Positions 19,340 through 28,435 of a stretch of 64,000 bases of DNA are shown here, one piece after another (position 1 is the first letter of the stretch; each line of letters opens with the position of its first letter). Below the pieces are notes generated by a model, which saw only the letters and a program-made list of their open reading frames with translations, did no database searches and had not been told where the DNA came from. This DNA is from Planctomycetota bacterium (lineage in GTDB: Bacteria; Planctomycetota; Planctomycetia; Pirellulales; Pirellulaceae). The DNA is taken from contig JACNKX010000150.1 of NCBI GenBank assembly GCA_014381825.1, forward strand, positions 1 to 64,000, given 5' to 3'. The position numbers were made by a program, and so were the translations under genes.

Positions 19340-20599
19340 TTAAGATCGCCAGAACGTCGACTCGCGTGGCGCATCGTATTGGACGTTCATGTAAGGAGTG
19401 TCTACGCGCCTGCCACGATGAAGTGACTGAATGTTCGCTTCGACCAAACCACTGGTCAGCAATGTCCGCTCGACGGGATAAGGTGCCTTGCCGGTGAGAA
19501 ACGTTTGCTCGGCGTTCGACATAAGCGCCGCCGAATAGACCACGTTGGGAACTGGTGGAAGATAAAACAGGGTCGAGAGCGGCTGTGATCGCCCCTTCAC
19601 CCGAGCAGCGAAAGTGAAATCGCCAACGAGTCCGTTCATCATTAGCATCGTGGCCCGCAGTCCGTCGTTGTATTGATAGCGATACATTACAGGATCTTTG
19701 ACCCACTGCGTCATCTGATCAGTCGTTGGATAACGATGACTGAAAGTCTCCGGCTGTGCCAGCGTTTGGCTGCGGCATAAACAAGAATGGAACAGTTCCG
19801 GATCCCAACCGCCTTTTTGCCATGAGCCGGTATCCATCGCTTCCCAAACCGCATCACCGCGTAATGCCTCGACCCAAGCGACACCCGTCTCGCCACCTTT
19901 GCGGCGTTCCGCCATGCACTGAATCGCTTCCAATGCATGAAAGTCGTAACTGTCGATGCTGCCGATGGAAACGCTCAGTACTTCGTCCACTTCCGCGTCG
20001 AGCGGCATGTCAATCGAAGGCATTCGCCATGTGACGGGCAACGAAGAACCTGCGAGATAGGGAATGTCCATTGCTCGCGCGGTGTCGACCATCTCCTTGG
20101 CCCAGTCCCATTTCCACGACAGGTGCTTGTCGTTGAACATCGGAACACTGCGCCCGTCAGCTTGGAACACGTCGACGACTTGCTTGAAGAACTCGTAGCG
20201 AGGATAAAGCTTTTGACCAATCTCGTTTGTCGGGTAGTTTCCGTGTTCGCCAATCACGAGTACTGCATCGACGGCCAGTTTGTCGCCGCCACAACGTAAT
20301 GCTTCCGCGATGGTTGGATAGATCGGAAAACCGAACTCCTCCGATCTGCCACGACTGAGATCGTTATCGGGTTGTTGATCGACATAAGCCGCGACGACAT
20401 CGAGAGGCGGTTGATGCCAGCGCCCTTCGATTGGATAGCCAGCCAGAAACCGCTCGCCCATGTGCCAAGCGTGAGTCGGATAGCGCCACTCGGTCGTGAC
20501 AATCGCCAGCTTCTTGCGTGGTGCCGCGTCGGCCAACGAGAACGAACTCGCGGCGAGGCCGCCGCCCACCGCTCCCAAGAATGTTCTTCTGTCAAGCAT
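19340..20599 (-). CDS. Tat-exported protein of unknown function
   Basis: This 419-aa protein starts with a typical Tat signal, LDRRTFLGAVGGGLAASSF, when begun at the Met at 20599. The body contains distinctive stretches: IVTTEWRYPTHAWHMGERFL, GGDKLAVDAVLVIGEHG, VPMFNDKHLSWKWDWAKEMV and PYLAGSSLPVTWR. From memory, similar proteins are widespread in planctomycetes and often neighbour Gfo/Idh/MocA oxidoreductases; no activity is known. Here it starts eight bases after the stop of such an oxidoreductase, so the two are probably translated from one transcript and may act on the same substrate, one in the cytoplasm and one exported. Confidence 0.8.
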   Translation of the reverse strand: MLDRRTFLGAVGGGLAASSFSLADAAPRKKLAIVTTEWRYPTHAWHMGERFLAGYPIEGRWHQPPLDVVAAYVDQQPDNDLSRGRSEEFGFPIYPTIAEALRCGGDKLAVDAVLVIGEHGNYPTNEIGQKLYPRYEFFKQVVDVFQADGRSVPMFNDKHLSWKWDWAKEMVDTARAMDIPYLAGSSLPVTWRMPSIDMPLDAEVDEVLSVSIGSIDSYDFHALEAIQCMAERRKGGETGVAWVEALRGDAVWEAMDTGSWQKGGWDPELFHSCLCRSQTLAQPETFSHRYPTTDQMTQWVKDPVMYRYQYNDGLRATMLMMNGLVGDFTFAARVKGRSQPLSTLFYLPPVPNVVYSAALMSNAEQTFLTGKAPYPVERTLLTSGLVEANIQSLHRGRRVDTPYMNVQYDAPRESTFWRS

Positions 20600-20607
20600 G
20601 ATGCTCC

Positions 20608-21645
20608 TCACTGGATCTTCGTAGCGCGACCGCTGGCCGCAGCCGAATAGATTGCGAAAACTGTGTTCAACGCACGCAAGCTGTGCGCGTTACTGATTGG
20701 CGGATCACTCATGTCGGCACACGCCCGAATCGCCTCATTGACGAACGGCGTGTAGCCGCGCGGCTCTTTCGATCCTTCCCACACCTGGACGGCTCCCGCG
20801 AGGTCGCCTTGGGTCGTGTACCAACTTAAGGGTTGGTCCTTCATTGGTTCGAGGTGAATCCAGCCGTTCGAACCCCAGATCTTAATGTGCGAGTGGTAAC
20901 CTTTGTCGAGATAATAGCCTGATGTGATCGTACCCAAAGCGCCGTTATCAAATCGGAAAGCAGCAGCGGTCGAATCTTCGATGTCGATGGGCTGGCCGCC
21001 GACGTTCGCCGTGAAACCCGCAGCTTCCACGATGGATGCTCCGGTTATGTGCATCGCCAGATCTAGCCAGTGAATGCCGAGCCAAATGAGATGTCCGCCG
21101 CCGGAGCGTTCTTTTTGAGCAAACCACTGCTGGTGATAGCTTGGCCGAGTCAATCGTGTTTGATCGGCGACGAGATGCATTTCCAATCCGTACAGTTTGC
21201 CGACACTGCCGGATTCGAAGATGGCGCGCGCGGCGACGATCTCAGGATTGATTCGATTCGCGAGCGCGAGCATCAGGTGACGATGTTTGGCGTCCGCCTT
21301 GTTGGCAAGCGGCGCAAAGTCCTCGGCGCGCACGCAAGACGGCTTTTCGGCAAAGACGTGACAGCCTGCTTCTAGTGCGTCGTCGATGACCGGCGGAGCG
21401 AGTCCGGCCTCCATCGTCACGAGTACCATCGGTGGACGATGGTCGCGAAGCAACGTTTTGTGATCGCGTACGACGTGCTTCAGCTTGTCGCCCAGAACTC
21501 GGCGAGCCTCGTCGTCCCAACGACCGTCAGGATCGACAAGAACAACCTCGTCGCATTGCGCCGCGGCAGCGAGTGCCTGTAAGTACGCACCGACGTGCGC
21601 CCCTGCGGCGTGTGTGATCAATCCGATCTTAATGTTCTTGGCCAT
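20608..21645 (-). CDS. Gfo/Idh/MocA family oxidoreductase
   Basis: This 345-aa protein has the two-domain layout of the family: an N-terminal nucleotide-binding part (IKIGLITHAAGAHVGAYL) with the FAEKPSC motif around residue 100 that positions NAD(P), then a C-terminal alpha/beta domain (IWLGIHWLDLAMHITG contains the expected active-site His region). Members oxidise or reduce sugars, inositols and related polyols. The GxGxxG motif is degenerate here. No signal is present. It heads a tight minus-strand set with the Tat-exported unknown, the ceramidase-like hydrolase and the VanX-like peptidase. Confidence 0.88.
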   Translation of the reverse strand: MAKNIKIGLITHAAGAHVGAYLQALAAAAQCDEVVLVDPDGRWDDEARRVLGDKLKHVVRDHKTLLRDHRPPMVLVTMEAGLAPPVIDDALEAGCHVFAEKPSCVRAEDFAPLANKADAKHRHLMLALANRINPEIVAARAIFESGSVGKLYGLEMHLVADQTRLTRPSYHQQWFAQKERSGGGHLIWLGIHWLDLAMHITGASIVEAAGFTANVGGQPIDIEDSTAAAFRFDNGALGTITSGYYLDKGYHSHIKIWGSNGWIHLEPMKDQPLSWYTTQGDLAGAVQVWEGSKEPRGYTPFVNEAIRACADMSDPPISNAHSLRALNTVFAIYSAAASGRATKIQ

Positions 21646-21723
21646 CGCGTGGAGGCTCCAAGAGCCGTTGTCGTATGGCCACGACTATAACCGCTTCGGG
21701 AGCTAGATGCGATTAACGTCGCG

Positions 21724-22008
21724 CTATTGCTTGTAGATCTTGTGCTGCGGTCGGCCCGATAGAATCTGTTCCTTGCCCCAATTGGTGACCGCGCGAAAGG
21801 CATCGCTACGAATAAAGGTCGTAAACGCTTCTTCGTCGGACCATTCGCTCGTGATCAGGTACGAGGCACCGTCGCTAACATCCTTCCACAAGGTCGAACT
21901 GGTATGACCTGCGGCTGCTTTCAGCGCGTCGATCACGCCAGCGAATTTGTCCTCAAAATCCTGTTGCTTACCTTCGATAACGTGATAATTCATGCCGACA
22001 GTGATCAT
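21724..22008 (-). CDS. antibiotic biosynthesis monooxygenase (ABM) domain protein
   Basis: This small protein (94 aa from the Met at 22008) has the features of an ABM/dimeric alpha-beta-barrel domain: MITVGMNYHVIEGKQQDFE at the start, a SSTLWKDVSDGASYLITSEW core and a SDEEAFTTFIRSDAFR helix. Such proteins include haem-degrading and quinol monooxygenases, but many have no known activity. The 36 codons upstream look non-coding, so the later start is chosen. It lies 78 bp upstream of the Gfo/Idh gene on the same strand and may be the first gene of that operon. Confidence 0.82.
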   Translation of the reverse strand: MITVGMNYHVIEGKQQDFEDKFAGVIDALKAAAGHTSSTLWKDVSDGASYLITSEWSDEEAFTTFIRSDAFRAVTNWGKEQILSGRPQHKIYKQ

Positions 22009-22204
22009 GGGCCGAGTATCTCCATTGGAATCTGTGGTTGCTGAAAGTAGATCGTCGATGATAGTGCATGGCGGAAGCATTGGTAACCGTGCTGAGCCGG
22101 TAGGCTGGGCGGGCACACCTCATCTGAGGCGGACTCGAAATTGACTATTGTCGATCGACCGTCGACAATGTCACGAACTGCTAGGAGTTGAATAAGGTCG
22201 ACGA

Positions 22205-23614
22205 ATGCTATCTTTTCGAAGTGCTGACGCGAATGCTTTGTCCGGACGCCGTGAGTTTCTGCGCGTCGGTTCGGGACTCGCGGTCGCTGGCTTTTCCCTC
22301 CCTTCGATGTTGTGGCAAGGGCAAGCTGACGCCACGCCGGTCTCGTCGACCAAACTCGCGAGCGGAGGGGCCAAGTCATGCATCTTGGTTCATTTGTTGG
22401 GCGGGCCTCCGCACCTGGACATGTTCGACATGAAGCCGGATGCGCCGGCGGAAATCCGAGGACCGTTTCAACCGATCGCAACTCGAGTCGCGGGGCTGCA
22501 GATTTGTGAGCTGATGCCACGCCTGGCAGGTATCGCCGACAAATACGCGCTCGTTCGATCGGTCAGCCATGGCAACAGCAATCACACGCCGATGATTTAC
22601 TACACGCTGACGGGCCGCGAAACGGCTCAGCCGAGCCGCGACAACGATATACGCCCACCTCAGCCAGATGATTTCCCTCACACGGGCGCAGTATTATCGA
22701 AGTTCAAACGGTCGGCTGCATCACTGCCGGGCTACGTCGCGCTTCCCGAGGTTGCAATTCGAAGTAGCATTAGTGGCGAGTACAAACGCGCGCGATCTCT
22801 GCTCCGAGGCGGCGGCCCTGGTTTCCTTGGGGCGCAATTCGCGCCGTTAGCAGTGAACGGCGAGCCGGGTACCGCGAACGCGATACCTGCGTTAACGCTT
22901 CCCAAGGAAGTGTCCGCCGAGCGATTCGAACAACGCACCGCATTGTTGTCGTTGTTGGACCGAGGACGCCGACCAGAAACGCAGTCTCTACAGGCGATCC
23001 GCGGACAAGCTGTGACGCTTACCGGTTCATCCAATCGTGGTCAGCTTGAGGTCTTTTCATTAGACGACGAACCGTCCAGCGTGCGAGATCGCTACGGAAG
23101 GCACCGCTTTGGTCAAACCATGCTCCTCGCGCGACGATTGGCCGACGCCGGTGTCCCAATGATAGCCGTTCATTTTAATGAGATGACAATTTGCGATGGT
23201 TGGGACACACACAGTAAGAACTTCGAAGCTTGCCGAACAGAGCTGCTGCCGATGCTCGATCAGTCGCTCTCGGCGCTGCTTGAAGATCTCGACCGCCGCG
23301 ATCAACTCGACGAGACGATGGTCGTTTGCATGGGCGAATTTGGCCGCACGCCGAGGATCAACAAGAATGCTGGCCGTGACCACTGGGGAGACTGCTCTTC
23401 CGCCCTGTTAGCTGGCGGCGGCATCCGTGGCGGTAGCGTCTTAGGCGCTTCGGACAAGCATGCAGCGTATCCGGTGTCGGATCCGATCGACCCTGCAGAT
23501 ATCCAAGCCACCGTCTATCACTGTATGGGACTCGACCCCCAGCAGCTGATCTACGATCGATCGCAACGGCCTTGGGAAATCAGCACTGGCCACGTTATCG
23601 AGCAATTGATGTGA
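22205..23614 (+). CDS. DUF1501 family Tat-exported protein
   Basis: This 469-aa protein has a GRREFLRVGSGLAVAGFSL Tat signal about 14 residues in. Family motifs are complete: CILVHLLGGPPHLDMFDMKP, PDLF-type and DHxT-type conserved stretches, VHFNEMTICDGWDTHSKNF and MGEFGRTP with GRDHWGDCSS. It has no DUF1549/1553 gene beside it; neighbours are the ABM gene (divergent) and a CBS protein (convergent). The nearest partner candidates are the other DUF gene pairs in this window. Function unknown. Confidence 0.9.
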   Translation: MLSFRSADANALSGRREFLRVGSGLAVAGFSLPSMLWQGQADATPVSSTKLASGGAKSCILVHLLGGPPHLDMFDMKPDAPAEIRGPFQPIATRVAGLQICELMPRLAGIADKYALVRSVSHGNSNHTPMIYYTLTGRETAQPSRDNDIRPPQPDDFPHTGAVLSKFKRSAASLPGYVALPEVAIRSSISGEYKRARSLLRGGGPGFLGAQFAPLAVNGEPGTANAIPALTLPKEVSAERFEQRTALLSLLDRGRRPETQSLQAIRGQAVTLTGSSNRGQLEVFSLDDEPSSVRDRYGRHRFGQTMLLARRLADAGVPMIAVHFNEMTICDGWDTHSKNFEACRTELLPMLDQSLSALLEDLDRRDQLDETMVVCMGEFGRTPRINKNAGRDHWGDCSSALLAGGGIRGGSVLGASDKHAAYPVSDPIDPADIQATVYHCMGLDPQQLIYDRSQRPWEISTGHVIEQLM

Positions 23615-23757
23615 GCCATGGTGAGTTCGGTTGTATTCTGGTTGATATTGTCACCAACGCCGAATATTTGATTGCGCCTGAGGGATCTCGTCGCTGATAC
23701 GCGCGCCATAAACGTCAACAGGCCACCCGAAGTGGACACAGAATACGTACCGTTGAT

Positions 23758-24153
23758 CTACCGTGCCGTGGCCTGCTTGCGAACTTCTCGGACGAAGCGA
23801 ATCAGGTCACGACGACTGACAATCCCGACCAGCCGTCCGTCTCGGACGATCGGAATCCGACGGATTGTATTCGTACTGAAAATGGTCGCCGCGTCGTCCA
23901 GCGATGCCTCGACATCAAGGGAACGTGCGTCCCGAGTCATGTAGTCGCTAACGAGACTGCCCTCGATATCGGCCTCGTACACGAGATCAATAACGTCGAT
24001 CTCGGTGATCACGCCCAGTAATAAACCCTCGTCGTCGACGACAGGCAAACCGCTGATTCGATGATCGAGTAGTAAGTCGATTGCCTCGTCGATCATAGTC
24101 TCAGGGCCGACGACGACAGTGCGATCCGTCATGATGTCTTTGACTTGGTACAT
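23758..24153 (-). CDS. two-CBS-domain protein
   Basis: This 131-aa protein comprises two CBS domains (about 1-60 and 68-128) and nothing else. It shows KDIMTDRTVVVGPETMIDEA, HRISGLPVVDDEGLLLGVIT, then SDYMTRDARSLDVEASLDDA and RRIPIVRDGRLVGIVSRRDL. CBS pairs bind adenine nucleotides and usually regulate enzymes or transporters. As a stand-alone cytoplasmic module its partner is unknown. It is convergent with the DUF1501 gene and appears to be its own transcription unit. Confidence 0.93.
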   Translation of the reverse strand: MYQVKDIMTDRTVVVGPETMIDEAIDLLLDHRISGLPVVDDEGLLLGVITEIDVIDLVYEADIEGSLVSDYMTRDARSLDVEASLDDAATIFSTNTIRRIPIVRDGRLVGIVSRRDLIRFVREVRKQATAR

Positions 24154-24350
24154 GAACGTGCCCCGTTCCAGATAACGGCAAATCGCACAGTGCGCTGATT
24201 CGCCCCGCGAAACTATAGCTCACAAACGGCGCTCCGCCGGCTGGTCCAATTTACGGAGTAGCAAAAAAGACCTTTCTCGGAAAGCGGCAGCGCCATTTTG
24301 AACTTGTTAAATTCTGATATCACAGCGGCTTGCGAAGAAAGGGCGGGGTT

Positions 24351-25697
24351 CTAAATCAGTAATTCCGCAAGTTCACCCGTGCTGTCTGCGAATGAGTCAC
24401 TCGGGATACCGAGCTGATTGAGCATGGTCAGGAACAGATTGGACATCGGCACTTCCGAACCAAGCTTCAGATACCGACCGTGCTGAAGACCAAGTTGCCG
24501 ACCTCCAGCAAGGATCAGCGGATAGTTATTATTGTTGTGCGTTTGGCTGTTGCTGCTGCCATACAGAATCATCGAGTTGTCCAGGATGCTGCCATTCTCT
24601 TCCTGCGTCAAATCCAAACGGTCCAGAAAGTAGCTCAGCTGCGACGCCATGAAGCGGTCCCACTCGCCGAGTTTGACCGCACCGTCAGGCTTGTTCCAAG
24701 CATGAGCCAACGTGTGCAGCGAGTCCTTGAAGCCTTGGAGCTGTGGGAACTTGGCTGCTTTCGACGAAGCGTCGGCCATGTTCGTGATTTGATAAGTCGC
24801 GACGCGCGTCGAATCCGTACGGAACGCCAGATAAATCAGATCGTACATCGTGCGGATGAAATTCTTCGGCGCGGTGTCATCGGAATCGAGATGCAGCATG
24901 TCGCGTTCTTCATCGCGAAGTTCGGGCCGGGGAATCTCAAGCCATTGTTGCGATCGGGCAACACGCTCCTCGATCTGCCGAACCGACGCGAGATACTCGT
25001 CAAACTTCTCGCGGTCTTGGCGGCCCAGTCGACGACGTAGCGATCGCGAATCTTCTAAGACTCGATCCAGCATCCCGGCCGCACTTGTCAGACGGCGGCG
25101 TTTTGCGATTAGATCCGCGTCGCCCACACCGAAGAATCGATCGAAGATCTGCTGTGGCTGATTGAGCGCCGGAATTGGGCGGCCTTGATCGTTGTATGAG
25201 AGTGTGCTTGATCGCGTCGGTTCGCCAACGCCGCCGTCGGTCGATAGAACGAGCGACGAAAATCGAGTTTGATCGTGGAGGGCGTTTGCGGCAACTTGGT
25301 CCATCGAGATGGTGTTGCGGAGATCTCGATTGTTCAGAAAAGCGCCGGTCAAGAACGTGTCGCCCGTGTCATGGGCTCCCATCTTCCGGCCGTTCGGATG
25401 CGACAGCCCACCAAGTATCGTTAGGTTGTCGCGCTGACAAATAAGTGGGCTCAGCGTTTCGGTGAATTGATAGTCGCGTCCCTCGCCATTAGGAAACCAA
25501 CGCCACATCGCCTGATCACTGTCTTCTTTCGGCAGACTGACGCCGAACCCGAAATACATTGTGCACAGCCGGCGCGGCTGACTCGCTGGCTTCGGAGTTT
25601 CCGTCCCGGCCATGCACTCCAGCCAAGGCAGGCCAAGTGAAACGCCCGTGCCGAACAGAAAGGTGCGCCGATCAAGATGCCAGGATTTCGAAGCCAT
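24351..25697 (-). CDS. DUF1552 family Tat-exported protein
   Basis: This 448-aa protein starts with a Tat signal, LDRRTFLFGTGVSLGLPWLE, from the Met at 25697; four preceding residues of the longer frame are omitted. It matches DUF1552 with RRLCTMYFGFGVSLP, TILGGLSHPNGRKMGAHDTG, a RSSTLSYNDQG segment and a C-terminal MILYGSSNSQTHNNNNYPLI region. This family is paired with DUF1592 proteins in planctomycetes, as here (85 bp gap). The functions of both are unknown. Confidence 0.9.
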   Translation of the reverse strand: MASKSWHLDRRTFLFGTGVSLGLPWLECMAGTETPKPASQPRRLCTMYFGFGVSLPKEDSDQAMWRWFPNGEGRDYQFTETLSPLICQRDNLTILGGLSHPNGRKMGAHDTGDTFLTGAFLNNRDLRNTISMDQVAANALHDQTRFSSLVLSTDGGVGEPTRSSTLSYNDQGRPIPALNQPQQIFDRFFGVGDADLIAKRRRLTSAAGMLDRVLEDSRSLRRRLGRQDREKFDEYLASVRQIEERVARSQQWLEIPRPELRDEERDMLHLDSDDTAPKNFIRTMYDLIYLAFRTDSTRVATYQITNMADASSKAAKFPQLQGFKDSLHTLAHAWNKPDGAVKLGEWDRFMASQLSYFLDRLDLTQEENGSILDNSMILYGSSNSQTHNNNNYPLILAGGRQLGLQHGRYLKLGSEVPMSNLFLTMLNQLGIPSDSFADSTGELAELLI

Positions 25698-25782
25698 GAA
25701 TAGTTCCAAGTGTTCTGTAGTAGAAATCGCAAGACTTCTGGGTCGTTTCGCAAATCCCCGAACGGTTGCGAGTTCGGCTATT

Positions 25783-28185
25783 CTATTTTGTCAGAAATGG
25801 GCTACTGGATGCAATTCCCAAAATCAACTTCCGCAATCGATAGTCGTCGGCAGCAAAGTCCGTCGTGAGAGTGTCAACTGCGGTTTGGTCGCTCAATTCC
25901 AACCGCCGACCAAGGGCATAGGTAAGTAAACGTGTGACAAGGGCTCGCGCGAATTGATCCCTACCCTCTTTCACGAGGAACTCTCTCAATCCGTCGACCC
26001 CATTAATCTCGTGTCCATTGGTCAGGACGTCGGTCGCGTTAACGGGCTGGGTCTCGAAGTTCTTATCGACTTTTCGTCGTACTTCGTCCCGCCACAACCC
26101 GACAGCGTCGAAGTTTTCCAATGCGATTCCCCAAGGATCGATATCTCGGTGGCAACCGGCGCACGCCTCGGTTCCTCGGTGTATTTCAAGCTGTTCACGA
26201 ATCGAAAGCTTAAGGAACTTCGGATCGGCTTCATCCAGCGATGGCACATCGGGCGGCGGCGGAGCGGGTGGATCATTCAGCAGGCGGTCACGAATCCAGA
26301 CGGCGCGACGGACTGCGTGCGAGTCGGAACCTGTGGAATTGCTCAACAGCACGCTGGCGTGGCCGAGCAGTCCTCCCCGATGATGCTCTGGCTTCAGCGG
26401 TACTTGGCGGAACGAGTTGCCTAATACACCGTCGATTCCGTAATGCTTTGCCAGTGGCTCGTTGAGCATCGTGAAATCCGATGCCAGCAAATTCGTCGAA
26501 CTCAGATCATGGTGTAATAGTTCGGCAAAAAATTGCTGCGTCTCGTTGCGCATGTCCACCTTCAAGTCATCTTTAAACTGAGGGTAGTAATCGCGATTGA
26601 CGGCGACTTGATCAAGCACGTCCAAATGCAGCCATTGTGCGGTGAATTGCTTGACGAAACGTGAAGACCTCGCGTCGCTCAACAGGCGTTCGACTTGCTC
26701 GGCCAACACGTCGGGTTCGTGAAGTTTGCCAGCAGCGGCTAATTCCATCAAGCGTTCGTCAGGCATCGTGCTCCACAGAAAATACGAGAGCCGCGACGCC
26801 AACTCCCAGTCGCCGATGGTCCGCTTCTCGTCACCGGCCGGCTCCATTAGGTAGAGGAAGTCGGGCCGAATGAGTACCATTGCCAACGTCTCACGTATCG
26901 CTTCTTCGAACGTCGGAAATTCCGAGCGAATCGCCTCGAAGAAGTCCACCATCCGATCGAGTTCTACCTTCTCGACGGGTCGTCGGTAAGCTCGCTCCAT
27001 GAATTTCTTCAATACCCCGGTGACGTATACCGATTCGTCGGTCTCGCGAAGTTCCGAATGAAACAGAATGTTGCGATGCAATTGAGGCGGCCACTCGTCA
27101 AAGACCGGCGCTTGAAAACCGACCGATTGAATCGTGATCGCAGGCAAGTATGGCTCGTCAGGATACTTCTCGTTCTTCTTGTCGTCTGTGCGTGCGGGCA
27201 ACGGCGAGCCATCGTCGTAGATATTGCGAGCCATCACGACCAGACCGGGATACTTACCCTGGCCACGAACGGGCAGCGGATGATTCTCCAGCCGACCACG
27301 AAACTCATGCACTTGTTCTTCGCCCGAGGTGATTTCAACGACGCCTGCCGAGCGAAATAGAATCTGTGTGTCTGGACGATAGCCCACGGAGAGTTCCAGG
27401 ATGGGGAAACCGACGTCCGGTTTCAGATCAGCGATCAGCTTTACGCGGATCGAGAACTCGCCTTCCTCCGGGTAGTCCTTCGGCATCGTTGCGAGAAACG
27501 CTTGTTTCCGTTGCAGCCGGCTCGATCGCTCCGTTCCGCCGAGCCAACCGCCAACATTGCCCTCTTTAAACTCGTGTACGTAGACAGCGGGAGCGGGACC
27601 GCTGACGATGACTTGATCAAGTGCGCGTCGCGCAGTCTTCAAATAATACTCAAGCTGCAACGCCGACATCTGTAGCGACGAGCCGTCATTTCGGAAGCCG
27701 TCTCTTGACGCTGGATCGGGAGGCAAATCTCGCGCGTAATCCATGTCTAACCCAAGCAAATCGAACATCGTGTTTTGATACTCGACGCGGTTCAGCCGCC
27801 GCAAGACGATTCGTCCGCTGGTAAGTTGCTGAGCTTTCACTGCCTCGGTGATTGCTGCCGACACCCAACGCGTCAGAGTGTCACGTTGCTCCGACGAAAG
27901 CTGCAGTTCATCCTTTGGCGGCATCTCGCCTGCGTTGAGGACGTTTCGCACCTCATGCCAGTGCTCGGCGGCTGCGCGATTGTTGATGAGATCGGTGGAT
28001 AGATTATCGAGCCGAATCCGAGCTTCCTGCTTCTTTGGTCCGTGACAACGAATGCAGCGCGATTGCAAAATCGGCAGCACATCCTTGGCGAAGTCTGGCA
28101 AGTCTGCTCCCCCTTCACCGTGCAAAGGCGAAGACGAAGCGATCAGTGCCGTGATCAGAGCAAGAGCAACGAATCTTGAAATCAT
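25783..28185 (-). CDS. DUF1592-family multidomain protein with PSCyt1-like haem site
   Basis: This 800-aa exported protein has the domain order PSCyt1-like haem site (C44-IR-C47-H48), DUF1587 (RRLNRVEYQNTMFDLLGLD), DUF1595, DUF1592 (WELASRLSYFLWSTMPDERL), DUF1588 (HRGGLLGHASVL; a second CxxCH, ACAGCHRDIDPWG) and DUF1585 (LREFLVKEGRDQFARALVTR). The start is set at the Met at 28185, where a signal (MISRFVALALITALIASSSP) begins. It is expected to be a periplasmic c-type cytochrome partner of the DUF1552 protein encoded 85 bp downstream. No reaction is established for the family. Confidence 0.9.
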   Translation of the reverse strand: MISRFVALALITALIASSSPLHGEGGADLPDFAKDVLPILQSRCIRCHGPKKQEARIRLDNLSTDLINNRAAAEHWHEVRNVLNAGEMPPKDELQLSSEQRDTLTRWVSAAITEAVKAQQLTSGRIVLRRLNRVEYQNTMFDLLGLDMDYARDLPPDPASRDGFRNDGSSLQMSALQLEYYLKTARRALDQVIVSGPAPAVYVHEFKEGNVGGWLGGTERSSRLQRKQAFLATMPKDYPEEGEFSIRVKLIADLKPDVGFPILELSVGYRPDTQILFRSAGVVEITSGEEQVHEFRGRLENHPLPVRGQGKYPGLVVMARNIYDDGSPLPARTDDKKNEKYPDEPYLPAITIQSVGFQAPVFDEWPPQLHRNILFHSELRETDESVYVTGVLKKFMERAYRRPVEKVELDRMVDFFEAIRSEFPTFEEAIRETLAMVLIRPDFLYLMEPAGDEKRTIGDWELASRLSYFLWSTMPDERLMELAAAGKLHEPDVLAEQVERLLSDARSSRFVKQFTAQWLHLDVLDQVAVNRDYYPQFKDDLKVDMRNETQQFFAELLHHDLSSTNLLASDFTMLNEPLAKHYGIDGVLGNSFRQVPLKPEHHRGGLLGHASVLLSNSTGSDSHAVRRAVWIRDRLLNDPPAPPPPDVPSLDEADPKFLKLSIREQLEIHRGTEACAGCHRDIDPWGIALENFDAVGLWRDEVRRKVDKNFETQPVNATDVLTNGHEINGVDGLREFLVKEGRDQFARALVTRLLTYALGRRLELSDQTAVDTLTTDFAADDYRLRKLILGIASSSPFLTK

Positions 28186-28435
28186 CGTTAAGTGGTGCCG
28201 AGCCAGTCTCATGGAGCTGCAGAAATACCGCGAAAGAACCGCCATTATGCGTCACTTCTCGCCTCAGAGCGAGTCTGCGTTTAACCCATGCGTTTTGTGC
28301 GATCTCCGAATTGCGTCTTCCGGTTCACCGCGTGGCGAGCAACGGTCAACAAGTACTGCGGTATCAGAACTCGCATGGTATGATCACCCAAGCGTTGCGA
28401 ACGAAACGTCGGAATCGCCCTCCTGGTAACCGGAC
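28186..28435. promoter_or_regulatory. divergent intergenic region
   Basis: This 250-bp gap lies between the DUF1592 gene (minus) and a DUF1501 gene (plus) and should contain both promoters. No specific element is evident. Confidence 0.3.

Noticed and set aside
19282-19374. 31-residue N-terminal extension of the ceramidase-like copy 1
   Set aside because: The extension overlaps the upstream Tat gene's stop and is not signal-like; the Met at 19281 begins a proper signal.
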